Below, in pieces: positions 35,469-44,949 of a stretch of DNA of 64,000 nt. The notes under the pieces are model-generated. The model saw only the letters and a program-made list of their open reading frames with translations. It was not told the origin of the DNA and did not search any database. This stretch comes from a bacterium (GTDB lineage Bacteria; Bacillota; Bacilli; Lactobacillales; Streptococcaceae), in contig CAJNBP010000006.1 of assembly GCA_905221035.1 (NCBI GenBank), positions 93,592-157,591 on the forward strand, in the 5' to 3' direction. Numbering within the stretch: position 1 is the stretch's first letter; the number at the start of each line of letters is the position of its first letter. Both the position numbers and the translations under genes were made by a program.

Positions 35469-35921
35469 ATGGCACAACGTTACCAAAATATTATGGTCGC
35501 AATCGATGGTTCTAAGGAAGCGGACTTGGCTTTTGTCAAGGGAGTTCATTCTGCTCTACGAAACGATGCTAAACTCACCATCGCTCATGTCATTGACACA
35601 CGCGCTCTCCAAAGCGTATCCACCTTTGATGCTGAAGTTTACGAAGAACTCCAAGTCGATGCTGAAAGTTTGATGAAAGAGTACGAAAAACGCGCTAAAG
35701 ATGCTGGTGTGACAGATGTTCACATCGTCATTGAAATGGGAAATCCAAAGACCCTACTAGCACGTACTATTCCTGATGCTGAGGAAGTGGACCTCATCCT
35801 CGTTGGCGCAACTGGTCTCAACGCCTTTGAACGCCTCTTGGTCGGTTCTTCATCTGAATACATCCTCCGCCATGCTAAGGTCGATTTGCTGGTTGTGAGA
35901 GAACAAGAAAAAACTTTATAA
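35469..35921 (+). CDS. Universal stress protein, UspA family
   Basis: 150 residues from the ATG at 35469 (CAGGAGG nine bases upstream); the open frame continues upstream but the extra residues are not Usp-like. Usp core: IMVAIDGSKEADLAF, HVID, and the ATP-binding loop GATGLNAFERLLVGSSSEYILRHAKVDLLVV near residues 113-143 (G2xG9xGS pattern). Single-domain cytosolic protein. Confidence 0.95.
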   Translation: MAQRYQNIMVAIDGSKEADLAFVKGVHSALRNDAKLTIAHVIDTRALQSVSTFDAEVYEELQVDAESLMKEYEKRAKDAGVTDVHIVIEMGNPKTLLARTIPDAEEVDLILVGATGLNAFERLLVGSSSEYILRHAKVDLLVVREQEKTL

Positions 35922-35928
35922 TCACGAA

Positions 35929-35953
35929 GAAAAGGAGCTCAGCGCTCCTTTTT
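35929..35953 (+). terminator. Terminator after uspA
   Basis: AAAAGGAGC TCAGC GCTCCTTTTT. Confidence 0.88.
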
Positions 35954-35963
35954 GTTTACTATT

Positions 35964-36203
35964 TATACTCTTCGAAAATCTCTTCAAACCATGTCAACGT
36001 TGCTTTGCCGTATATATGTTACTGACTTCGTCAGTTCTATCTGCAACCTCAAAACAGTGTTTTGAGCTGACTTCGTCAGTTCTATCCACAACCTCAAAAC
36101 AGTGTTTTGAGCTGACTTCGTCAGTTTCATCTACAACCTCAAAGCAGTGCTTTGAGCAACCTGCGGCTAGTTTCCTAGTTTGCTCTTTGATTTTCATTGA
36201 CTA
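35964..36203 (+). repeat. BOX element (A-B3-C)
   Basis: boxA (TACTCTTCGAAAATCTC...), three tandem 45-bp boxB units each with CTGACTTCGTCAG and CTCAAAACAGTGTTTTGAG, then boxC (CCTGCGGCTAG...GATTTTCATTGA). In the third boxB both arms changed together (AAAGCAGTGCTTT), keeping the hairpin paired. Confidence 0.97.
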
Positions 36204-37585
36204 TTATTTCTCTCTTTATGGCGTTCATAAGCCTTGAGTTGGCGCTGCAGTTCCTTTTTAATAGCAGGTTCTGGAGCATATTTTTCTTCCCAATCATCCG
36301 GTTTTAAGATTTTGTGGGTCACTGGATCAAAATGGGCCTTGCCATCTGGGAAAATTTTCCCCATATTGGCCTGATGGACAATGTCAAAAATACGTTCTGG
36401 GTCCACCCCCATCAAGACAAAACTACCATAGGTGAAGTAAAGCGTATCAATCAAGGCATCCACCTGCCCTACCAAATCTTGCTGAGCAGGTGTCTTCTTG
36501 GCTACCTTATCTGCTGCCTTATCAAGGGCCTGATGAAGTTGCGATAAAGCGTGACCAAAATCTTCTTCCGAAGGACTAGCAGCCCGAACAAACTCCACCA
36601 ATTCTTCTATCTTAAAGCCAGCCCTATGGGTTGCACCTTCTAAATCCCAAGCTCGAGGTTCTTCTTGGGTTCGTTCATCCATCATGTGGTGGAAGGTCTT
36701 GACCTTATTGAAATGATAGTCACGGCTGACAAAGACTTTTTCTGAAGCCAAAACACCAAAATGTTCCAAGGCCTTGTGGATTCCGTCTTGCTGATTGCTG
36801 GTGGTAATGTGCTTAGCAACTTCCTTGACACTGCTACTACCATTTCCCATAGCGACCGACATACCGACACCAGCCAGCATTTCTAGGTCGTTATCTGAGT
36901 CACCAAAGGCCATAACTTGGTTGAGGTCAAAGCCATATTCTTTCCCGACTCGGCGTATACCTTCCAATTTAGAATTTCCTTGATTGATGACATCCGCAGC
37001 AAAAGGATTGCTACGTGTTAATTTCAAATCTTCAAAATCAGCTGCCGCCTTCTCAGATTCTTCTGGCGTCATCAGCATCAAGACTTGGTAGATAGGTTGA
37101 TTCATCAGATCAAGCAAGTCTTCTTCCCTTTGGGGAACAACCTTGCTGACCATACGATTAAAGGAATGACTCACCGTCCGAGTTAAAACAGAGGGAACGA
37201 AGCGACTGATTCGTTGAGAAAAAGTTCCCAGACCAAAAGACATGATTTTAGACCCCAGCATGGCATCCTTGGTCCCTAGGGCAATTTCCTTGCCCTCTTT
37301 TTTAGCATAAGTAATGAGCTGGCGCAAATGTAACTTGGAAATTGGGCTCGTGAACAAGACTCTGTCTTTATTAAAGATATACTGGCCATTGTAGGTTACC
37401 GCAAAGTCCAGATCCAAATCGTCCATCAATTCCTTAACAAAAAAAGGTCCTCGTCCTGTTGCTACGCCAACCAGTACCCCTTGTTCTTTGACAATCTTAA
37501 TCGCGTCCTTAGTGGATTTCAAAACACTCTTGCGATCGTTAACCAAGGTTCCATCGATATCAAAAAAAACAGCTTTGACTTCCAT
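36194..37585 (-). CDS. Cof-type HAD phosphatase fused to a MazG-like domain
   Basis: 463 residues from the ATG at 37585. The N-terminal Cof/HAD hydrolase (about 1-270) has FFDIDGTLV (nucleophile Asp), ATGRGPF and GDSDNDLEML. The C-terminal 150 residues, with a helical run VDALIDTLYFTYGSFVLMGVDPERIFDIVHQANMGK near 390-425, resemble MazG-like nucleotide pyrophosphohydrolases (HAMIDTLY, D...FDIVHxANMxK). I recall the same fusion in pneumococcus. Likely a house-cleaning phosphatase. The stop codon and last two residues come from the BOX element. Confidence 0.88.
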   Translation of the reverse strand: MEVKAVFFDIDGTLVNDRKSVLKSTKDAIKIVKEQGVLVGVATGRGPFFVKELMDDLDLDFAVTYNGQYIFNKDRVLFTSPISKLHLRQLITYAKKEGKEIALGTKDAMLGSKIMSFGLGTFSQRISRFVPSVLTRTVSHSFNRMVSKVVPQREEDLLDLMNQPIYQVLMLMTPEESEKAAADFEDLKLTRSNPFAADVINQGNSKLEGIRRVGKEYGFDLNQVMAFGDSDNDLEMLAGVGMSVAMGNGSSSVKEVAKHITTSNQQDGIHKALEHFGVLASEKVFVSRDYHFNKVKTFHHMMDERTQEEPRAWDLEGATHRAGFKIEELVEFVRAASPSEEDFGHALSQLHQALDKAADKVAKKTPAQQDLVGQVDALIDTLYFTYGSFVLMGVDPERIFDIVHQANMGKIFPDGKAHFDPVTHKILKPDDWEEKYAPEPAIKKELQRQLKAYERHKERNNSQ

Positions 37586-37608
37586 CCTATCCCAATCTCC
37601 CCTTTTGT

Positions 37609-37626
37609 GATACAATGATTATACCA
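37609..37626. promoter_or_regulatory. Overlapping divergent extended -10 promoters (cof/ansA)
   Basis: Plus strand TGATACAAT (-10 at 37611-37616) for ansA and minus strand TGGTATAAT (-10 at 37618-37623) for the HAD gene lie one base apart. Only one polymerase could bind at a time. Confidence 0.6.
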
Positions 37627-37650
37627 CATTTCAGAAAGAGTGAGTAAATC

Positions 37651-38613
37651 ATGCCTAAGAAAATCCTTGTTTTACATACAGGTGGGACTATTTCCATGCA
37701 GGCCGATGCCTCTGGCGCTGTTGTGACGAGTTCAGATAATCCCATGAACCATGTGTCCAATCCACTTGAAGGAATCCAAGTCCACTCCCTAGACTTTTTT
37801 AACCTGCCAAGCCCCCACATCAAACCCAAGCATATGCTGGCCCTCTACCAAAAAATCAAAGAGGAAGCTGCTAACTACGATGGGGTGGTGATCACACATG
37901 GAACCGATACTTTGGAAGAAACAGCCTATTTCCTTGATACCATGGAAGTTCCCCACATGCCTATCATACTAACAGGAGCCATGCGCAGCTCCAACGAACT
38001 CGGTAGTGATGGTGTCTATAATTATCTGAGTGCTCTACGAGTGGCTAGCGACGACAGGGCTGCTGACAAAGGAGTTTTGGTCGTTATGAACGATGAAATC
38101 CACGCTGCCAAGTATGTCACCAAAACACATACAACCAACGTCAGCACCTTCCAGACTCCAACACACGGGCCACTTGGTCTAATCATGAAACACGAAATCC
38201 TCTACTTCAAAACAGCTGAACCTCGTGTCCGCTTTGACCTTGATCACATACAAGGCTTAGTCCCTATCATCTCGGCTTATGCTGGTATGACAGATGAGCT
38301 GATTGATATGCTGGATTTGGAACAATTGGACGGCTTGATTATCCAAGCCTTCGGAGCTGGTAATATTCCCAAAGAAACGGCTCAAAAATTAGAAAGCCTT
38401 CTGCAAAAAGGAATCCCAGTCGCTCTAGTATCACGATGCTTTAACGGTATTGCAGAACCTGTTTATGCCTACCAAGGTGGGGGCGTGCAGTTGCAAAAGG
38501 CAGGTGTCTTCTTTGTTAAAGAACTCAACGCCCAAAAAGCCCGTTTGAAACTCCTCATCGCCCTCAATGCCGGACTAACAGGTCAAGCTTTGAAAGACTA
38601 TATGGAAGGCTAA
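37651..38613 (+). CDS. ansA: L-asparaginase, type I (cytosolic)
   Basis: 320 residues, no signal peptide. Hydrolyses asparagine to aspartate and ammonia. First catalytic Thr in LHTGGTISMQ near residues 8-17, second site THGTDTLEETAYFL near 81-94, then GAMRSSNELGSDG. Flanked by ccpA in convergent orientation with a shared terminator. Confidence 0.94.
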   Translation: MPKKILVLHTGGTISMQADASGAVVTSSDNPMNHVSNPLEGIQVHSLDFFNLPSPHIKPKHMLALYQKIKEEAANYDGVVITHGTDTLEETAYFLDTMEVPHMPIILTGAMRSSNELGSDGVYNYLSALRVASDDRAADKGVLVVMNDEIHAAKYVTKTHTTNVSTFQTPTHGPLGLIMKHEILYFKTAEPRVRFDLDHIQGLVPIISAYAGMTDELIDMLDLEQLDGLIIQAFGAGNIPKETAQKLESLLQKGIPVALVSRCFNGIAEPVYAYQGGGVQLQKAGVFFVKELNAQKARLKLLIALNAGLTGQALKDYMEG

Positions 38614-38630
38614 CCTCTTCTCTAGAAAGC

Positions 38631-38665
38631 AAAATCAGGAAATCTTCACGATTCCCTGATTTTTT
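38631..38665. terminator. Bidirectional terminator between ansA and ccpA
   Basis: AAAATCAGG...AATC / GATT...CCTGATTTTTT with a short loop; T-rich on both sides. Confidence 0.88.
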
Positions 38666-39676
38666 CTATTTACGTTTTCGTGTTGAACGACGTTCTGTCA
38701 AACCATGAGGTAAGAGAACTTCACGTTCTTCCAACTCTTCCTTGTGCATAATCTTCGTCAACATACGCATACTGATGGCACCAAGGTCATAAAGAGGTTG
38801 AGCAATCGTTGTCAAGTTTGGACGGGTAAAGCGTGAGATTTGTGAATCATCACTAGTAATGATTTCAAACTCTTCTGGCACTGATACACCGTGGTCAGCC
38901 AAACCATTCAAGACACCTGCTGCCAATTCATCACCTGTTACAACTGCTGCAGTTGCATTTGATGAAATCAAACGTTCTGCCAAGGCATAACCGTCTTCAT
39001 AAGTATATTTAGACTCAAATACCAATCCTTCGCTATAAGAGATCCCTGCTTTTTTCAAGGCTTCCTTGTAACCAACCAAACGAACTTTACCATTGATATC
39101 ATCCACTAGTGGACCGCTAACAAAAGCAATGCGCTCGTTCTCTTTAGCAAGGTAGGTCACTGCGTCAATCGTAGCTTGTTTGTAGTCAATATTAACACTT
39201 GGAAGTTGATGTTCTACATCCACCGTTCCTGCAAGAACAACTGGTGTCCGAGAACGAGAAAACTCTGAACGAATTTTTTCAGTCAAGTGGTAACCCATAA
39301 AAATGATACCATCCACTTGCTTAGAAAACAGTGTATTGACAACTGAAACTTCCTTGTCATCATCCTCATCACTGTTAGCAAGGACGATATTATACTTGTA
39401 CATTTCAGCAATATCATCAATCCCTTTGGCAAGCGTTGAGAAATAACCATTAGTAATATTTGGAATCACAACACCGACAGTGGTTGTCTTCTTACTTGCA
39501 AGACCACGCGCTACGGCATTGGGACGGTAATCCAAACGGTCAATTACCTCAAGCACTTTTTTACGAGTATTCTCTTTTACATTCTTATTGCCATTGACTA
39601 CACGGCTAACCGTCGCCATTGAAACCCCTGCTTCACGGGCGACATCATAAATCGTTACTGTATCGTCTGTATTCAT
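38666..39676 (-). CDS. ccpA: Catabolite control protein A
   Basis: 336 residues, LacI family. The N-terminal HTH starts TIYDVAREAGVSMATVSRVVNG near residues 8-29. A hinge helix (NAVARGLAS) is followed by a periplasmic-binding-protein-like core (NITNGYFSTLAKGI, IDYKQATIDAVTYL, PHGLTERRST). CcpA with HPr-Ser-P represses or activates carbon genes at cre sites; two candidate sites are in this window. It is the last gene of the first synteny block. Confidence 0.95.
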   Translation of the reverse strand: MNTDDTVTIYDVAREAGVSMATVSRVVNGNKNVKENTRKKVLEVIDRLDYRPNAVARGLASKKTTTVGVVIPNITNGYFSTLAKGIDDIAEMYKYNIVLANSDEDDDKEVSVVNTLFSKQVDGIIFMGYHLTEKIRSEFSRSRTPVVLAGTVDVEHQLPSVNIDYKQATIDAVTYLAKENERIAFVSGPLVDDINGKVRLVGYKEALKKAGISYSEGLVFESKYTYEDGYALAERLISSNATAAVVTGDELAAGVLNGLADHGVSVPEEFEIITSDDSQISRFTRPNLTTIAQPLYDLGAISMRMLTKIMHKEELEEREVLLPHGLTERRSTRKRK

Positions 39677-39860
39677 TCCATTTCCTTTCTATATCATACC
39701 TCACGAGACTCCAAAAAAGAGACGGTATGAAAATTTCGTTTTCATGTTTCTACTTATTCCATTCTATCACTATTTGTAAACACTTTCAAGTATTTTTTGA
39801 AGATTGTTTGAAAAAAATTTCATAGAAAGCCTAAGTTTTAAAGAAAAAAATGACCTTTTC

Positions 39861-39889
39861 TTGATTTTTAATCCTATTTGCTGTATGAT
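39861..39889 (+). promoter_or_regulatory. Promoter of the DUF960 gene
   Basis: TTGATT (39861-39866), 17-base spacer, TATGAT (39884-39889). Confidence 0.75.
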
Positions 39890-39914
39890 AAGGGAAAAGA
39901 AAGGGGGTAGAGAT

Positions 39915-40232
39915 ATGGCTTTTACCAATACCCAGATGCGGTCTGCTAGTTTTGGCATTGTTACCAGCTTGCCTGATGATGTCATTGACTCTTTTTGGTA
40001 TATCATCGACCATTTCTTAAAAAATGTCTTTGAATTGGAAGAAGAACTTGAGTTTCAATTGCTGAATAACCAAGGTAAGATTACCTTCCACTTTTCAAGT
40101 CAACACCTCCCTACAGCCATTGATTTTGACTTTAACCACCCTTTCGACCCTCTTTATCCCCCCAGAGTCCTGGTTTTAGACATGGATGGTAGAGAGACTA
40201 TCCTCCTCCCAGAAGAAAATGACCTATTTTAA
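39915..40232 (+). CDS. DUF960-family protein
   Basis: 105 residues from the ATG at 39915, with AAAGGGGG upstream; upstream in-frame codons are leader. Begins FTNTQMRSASFGIVTSLPDDVIDSFW, the conserved start of DUF960. Small acidic cytosolic protein of unknown role. In pneumococcus, from memory, it neighbours the sul operon. Confidence 0.85.
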   Translation: MAFTNTQMRSASFGIVTSLPDDVIDSFWYIIDHFLKNVFELEEELEFQLLNNQGKITFHFSSQHLPTAIDFDFNHPFDPLYPPRVLVLDMDGRETILLPEENDLF

Positions 40233-40277
40233 AAACTCTAGTTTTCAGTAGCAAGTGACTGAAAACTAGAGTTTTTT
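40231..40277. terminator. Bidirectional terminator between DUF960 gene and folate operon
   Basis: Long perfect stem AAAACTCTAGTTTTCAGT / ACTGAAAACTAGAGTTTT with an eight-base loop and T-runs on both strands. Confidence 0.92.
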
Positions 40278-41090
40278 CTATTTTTTCAAAGCATCATACA
40301 AGTGACGGATAGGTTGCTTTAATGTCGGATGGATAAAATGAGGCGCAATTTCTTGTAGAGACTCAAGAACAAACAGGCGTTCTGCTATGTAAGGATGGGG
40401 CAAGATGAGGTCGTCTGTGTAAATGACCTGGTCCTCCACAAAGAGCAAGTCCAAATCAATCAAGCGAGGTCCCCAATGGATTTCTCTCACACGTCCCATC
40501 TCTGACTCAATGGCTAACAAGGTTTCTAACAAGACTGGTGCTGGTAGCCAGGTTTCTACTTCAATCACCTGATTGGCAAAGCTATCCTGCTCCACTCCAC
40601 CCCAAGGCTCCGTCGCTAAGACACTGGACTCTTTGAGAATATGGATGCCACGAGCTCGCAGTTTGTCAATGGCTTGTTTCAAGTTTGCTTGTTTATCTCC
40701 CATATTGCTTCCTAGGGCGATAAAGGCTCGTTGCTTGCGGCGATGAATGGTTACCGAGCAAGTATCTAGCGGCAAATGCACTGGCGCCCAAGGTTTTTTC
40801 AGTTCCAGCTGAATTTCTTGGACAAGAGGATAAGCCTCAAAAGTACGTTCTACCAACTTGTAAGCTACCGTTTCAATCAAATCCTCACTCGTTTCCTGAA
40901 ACCAAGACGTCCACTGCTGACACAGCTCTCCATAATGGACAGAAGCTGTTAAATCCAAGTCTGTAGCCGCCTTGGTCATATCATAGGATAGGATGGCTGA
41001 AACGACAAACTTCTGCCCCAATTCTTTCTCACTAGGAAAAAGACCATGATAGGCAAAAATTTCCAAATCCTTAATCTGCAGTTGATCCAT
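40278..41090 (-). CDS. sulD: Bifunctional dihydroneopterin aldolase / HPPK (SulD)
   Basis: 270 residues. N-terminal FolB domain (about 1-118: [25 protein letters not shown]) and C-terminal FolK domain (about 122-270: [20 protein letters not shown], ...[18 protein letters not shown]). It makes 6-hydroxymethyl-dihydropterin pyrophosphate, the substrate of FolP. This fusion is characteristic of pneumococcus and close relatives. Last gene of the operon, preceded by an internal hairpin. Confidence 0.96.
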   Translation of the reverse strand: MDQLQIKDLEIFAYHGLFPSEKELGQKFVVSAILSYDMTKAATDLDLTASVHYGELCQQWTSWFQETSEDLIETVAYKLVERTFEAYPLVQEIQLELKKPWAPVHLPLDTCSVTIHRRKQRAFIALGSNMGDKQANLKQAIDKLRARGIHILKESSVLATEPWGGVEQDSFANQVIEVETWLPAPVLLETLLAIESEMGRVREIHWGPRLIDLDLLFVEDQVIYTDDLILPHPYIAERLFVLESLQEIAPHFIHPTLKQPIRHLYDALKK

Positions 41091-41105
41091 AACTAGTCCT
41101 TTCTA

Positions 41106-41128
41106 GAAAAATCCGCTTGAAGCGGATT
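41106..41128 (-). terminator. Hairpin between folE and sulD
   Basis: On the minus strand AATCCGC TTCAA GCGGATTTTTC. It looks like a short terminator inside the operon and may reduce sulD expression. Confidence 0.55.
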
Positions 41129-41132
41129 CTTT

Positions 41133-41687
41133 TTATAGTCCCATTAAACGATAAGCCTGATCTCTTAGGTCCTTATCTGTTTCAAATAGACCACGAGCTA
41201 CTGTTGTCAAGGTAGCAGTGCCTGGTTTTCTGACACCACGCATGCTCATACACATATGTTCTGCCTCAATGACAACAAAGGCTCCTTTAGCACCTAGATA
41301 CTTCATCAAGGCATCGGCCACTTCGATATTCAAACGTTCTTGAATTTGTGGTTTTTTAGAATAAACTTCAACCGTACGGGCTAGCTTAGACAAGCCCGCC
41401 ACACGACCATCTGGAATATAAGCAATGTGCGCTTTACCATAAAATGGCAAGAAGTGGTGCTCACACATAGTATGGAAAAAGATATCCTTCTCTACTACCA
41501 TGTTATCATCGATAATCTCAAAGGATTTTGACAAATGTTCCTCCGCTGTTTGGCCAAGACCTGAAAAAATCTCTTGGTACATACGGGCTACACGAGCAGG
41601 TGTTTCCTGCAAGCCCTCGCGATTAGCGTCCTCTCCTACAGCCTCGATAATCATTTTTACAGCTGCTTCAATCTTTTGTGTATCCAT
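41133..41687 (-). CDS. folE: GTP cyclohydrolase I
   Basis: 184 residues. Converts GTP to dihydroneopterin triphosphate, the first step of folate synthesis. Zinc and catalytic residues in [23 protein letters not shown] near 71-93 and [17 protein letters not shown] near 141-157. The start overlaps the end of folC by 20 bases. Confidence 0.97.
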   Translation of the reverse strand: MDTQKIEAAVKMIIEAVGEDANREGLQETPARVARMYQEIFSGLGQTAEEHLSKSFEIIDDNMVVEKDIFFHTMCEHHFLPFYGKAHIAYIPDGRVAGLSKLARTVEVYSKKPQIQERLNIEVADALMKYLGAKGAFVVIEAEHMCMSMRGVRKPGTATLTTVARGLFETDKDLRDQAYRLMGL

Positions 41688-42990
41688 TCTCTTTCTTCCT
41701 CTCCATCAGATAGGCTCTCACTTGGCTCAAGAAATACAAGGAACCCGTGACAATCCTAACTGTTTGTTTCTCTTCCTTTTTATTTGTCAATTTTTGCTCT
41801 AGAAAATCCTGCCAACCTTGGTAGCTGAGATTTCTAGACTTAGCTGCCTCTTTCAGCACGTTTTCATCAGTCGCCCGACTATCGTCAAAACGTGTCAGAG
41901 TAAGCTCGGTATCTGGTATTGCCCCCAACAAATCCAACATATCTTCCAAGGCCTTGGTTTTGATGCAGGTAAAGAGGATTTCCTTATGATAATCCGCAAA
42001 GCGTTCTTGCAAGGTTGTCAATAAAGCCTTGATAGCATGAGGATTGTGGGCTCCATCCAAAATCATCAAGGGGTCTCTTGACACGATTTCCAAACGCCCT
42101 GGCCATCTTGTTTCTTCCAAGGCTTGACCAATCAAGTCATTGCTTGCTAGTTCTCGACCATCTTCTTTACAAAAAGTATCAAGTAAAGCTATGGCCATCC
42201 CAGCATTCTCTATCTGGTGCAAACCAAGCAAACCAGTCTGAAAACGACCTTGTCTGACAGAACTGGTATAGTCAAATATTTCACCCGTTCCCACACTCTC
42301 TTGGTGACTGACCTGATAATCACTCCCATACCGCACTCTCGGTGCATTTTTAGTTGCTGCAATAGAGTCAATTACAGCTAGCGCTTCTGGAGCAATACGA
42401 CCTGTTACCAAAGGAATTCCTTGTTTGATAATACCTGCCTTCTGCTCTGCTATGGCCTCCAAGGTATCACCAAGTAGGGCTACATGATCCAGTCCAATGG
42501 TCGTAATTCCTGTTAAAATAGGCTGGCAGACATTGGTACTATCCAAGAGCCCGCCCATGCCCACTTCCATGATGGCCACATCTACTTGCTCTGAAGCAAA
42601 GTAGTCATAAGCTATGGCTGTGATAATCTCAAACTCAGTTGTCCCCTGTAAATTGGCAGCCGATTCCCCCTCAATCAAAGACTGATAGTCTGCCATGAGA
42701 GCCTCTAGGCTCGCTTCTGGGATAGATTTTCCATTGATGCTAATCTGGTCTGTGTAATGAATGAGATAGGGCGAGCTGAACACACCAACTCTCAGCCCTA
42801 GCTTTTCCAACATATTTTTCAAAAAAGCAATGGTCGAGCCCTTGCCATTGGTTCCTCCGATATGGATGACCTTGAGTTTGAGATGGGGATTACCACGCAA
42901 AGCTAACAGTTCCACCATGCGTTCCAAGCCAAAATGCGGTTGGTCCGTCCGGTAGTTGGCAATCCACTGATTGTTTTCAATTTCTTTCAT
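41668..42990 (-). CDS. folC: Dihydrofolate synthase / folylpolyglutamate synthase
   Basis: 440 residues. Adds glutamate to dihydropteroate and extends polyglutamate tails. P-loop [13 protein letters not shown] near residues 46-58, Mur-ligase pattern [12 protein letters not shown] near 143-154, and [14 protein letters not shown] near 315-328. It starts one base after folP ends (sulB of pneumococcus). Confidence 0.95.
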   Translation of the reverse strand: MKEIENNQWIANYRTDQPHFGLERMVELLALRGNPHLKLKVIHIGGTNGKGSTIAFLKNMLEKLGLRVGVFSSPYLIHYTDQISINGKSIPEASLEALMADYQSLIEGESAANLQGTTEFEIITAIAYDYFASEQVDVAIMEVGMGGLLDSTNVCQPILTGITTIGLDHVALLGDTLEAIAEQKAGIIKQGIPLVTGRIAPEALAVIDSIAATKNAPRVRYGSDYQVSHQESVGTGEIFDYTSSVRQGRFQTGLLGLHQIENAGMAIALLDTFCKEDGRELASNDLIGQALEETRWPGRLEIVSRDPLMILDGAHNPHAIKALLTTLQERFADYHKEILFTCIKTKALEDMLDLLGAIPDTELTLTRFDDSRATDENVLKEAAKSRNLSYQGWQDFLEQKLTNKKEEKQTVRIVTGSLYFLSQVRAYLMERKKENGYTKD

Positions 42991-42991
42991 C

Positions 42992-43981
<990 letters not shown>

Positions 43982-43983
43982 CT

Positions 43984-43992
43984 ATTTTACCA
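43984..43992 (-). promoter_or_regulatory. Possible extended -10 promoter of the folate operon
   Basis: TGGTAAAAT on the minus strand about 40 bases before the folP start; no clear -35. Confidence 0.4.
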
Positions 43993-44137
43993 TAAAAAGA
44001 AAAATATGAACACGATTGCATTCATCTTTTTCACAGTTGAAGGAGGCAATTTCTCCCTCAAGAAAAATTGCTTCCATTTAGCAGAACCATTTCTCCCATT
44101 TCTAAAATATTGCCCTTAACTTTTAAAGTAGAGAACC

Positions 44138-44848
44138 TTAAATAGGCACACCAAAGGTTCTACTAACAATAATCACAAGTGCAAACAAGCAAAAGACTAC
44201 TCCGTTAACAATCATATGAAGTAAGATAGACATTTCCAAACGTTGGGTTTTATAGACAGTCCACGTTAAAACCGATGACATGCCACCATAGATTAAAAGA
44301 GAAGGCAGATTTGTTGGTAGATGCAGCAAAGCAAAGATAATAGCACCGACTATATAACCCACATTTTCTTTACCACGAAAGAGTTTTTTAGGAATCACTC
44401 CTCGACATAAAATCTCCTCACAAATAGGAGCTATTAGAACCAGTAAGAAAAAACTGGAAATTAAGGAACTATTCTGGATCAAATCATTAATATTTGATTG
44501 ATTGCTGGTTGTTGTTTCATTCATCAAATGCAGTAAGACCACACCAAGAATATTAAAGGCAAGAATCACTAGATAGCTTAAGGCCAATCTAGCCAAATCC
44601 TTAGCCTTGAAAAACGATAAACCAAAACTAGCCAACTGTGTTTTCCTAGCACCTATTATAAATACAGTTAAAACCACAAGAGATAAGGCCCCTACTAATA
44701 GTCCCGTTTGAAGCAGTGGAAATTTTCTGCTAGTTAGAAAAGTTGCTAGGGCTAAAGGAAACTGAGAAAACAAAAGCCCTACTAGAAAGATTATTAACCA
44801 CTTCCCCCGGTTTAATACTTCACCCCAAATATTCTTTTTTATCATCAA
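44138..44848 (-). CDS. CPBP-family intramembrane metalloprotease
   Basis: 236 residues, about seven transmembrane segments. Motif 1 EEILCRG near residues 144-150 and motif 2 HLPTN near 175-179 with the third His in HMIVN identify the CAAX/CPBP (Abi) family. In lactobacilli some members act in bacteriocin immunity; here the neighbours give no such hint. It has no clear terminator. Confidence 0.88.
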   Translation of the reverse strand: MMIKKNIWGEVLNRGKWLIIFLVGLLFSQFPLALATFLTSRKFPLLQTGLLVGALSLVVLTVFIIGARKTQLASFGLSFFKAKDLARLALSYLVILAFNILGVVLLHLMNETTTSNQSNINDLIQNSSLISSFFLLVLIAPICEEILCRGVIPKKLFRGKENVGYIVGAIIFALLHLPTNLPSLLIYGGMSSVLTWTVYKTQRLEMSILLHMIVNGVVFCLFALVIIVSRTFGVPI

Positions 44849-44856
44849 TCATACTC

Positions 44857-44906
44857 CTACCATTCAATCAAAATCACCTACCTAGTTTGAAGCAATTTTC
44901 AAGTAA
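44857..44906 (-). repeat. Possible remnant of a BOX element
   Basis: On the minus strand ACTTGAAAATTGCTTCAAACT resembles the boxA start and GATTTTGATTGAATGGTA the boxC end, with the middle missing. Too short and divergent to be sure. Confidence 0.35.
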
Positions 44907-44907
44907 C

Positions 44908-44945
44908 TATAATATAAAAAGGGGAGAACCCCTTTTTATATTATA
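44908..44945 (-). terminator. Terminator after the purine permease gene
   Basis: Perfect stem TATAATATAAAAAGGGG / CCCCTTTTTATATTATA with a four-base loop. Confidence 0.92.
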
Positions 44946-44949
44946 GCAT

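Noticed and set aside
44041..44076. Inverted repeat GGAGGCAATTT / AAATTGCTTCC near the folate operon
   Set aside because: No T-run on either strand and no known leader or riboswitch; left without a call.
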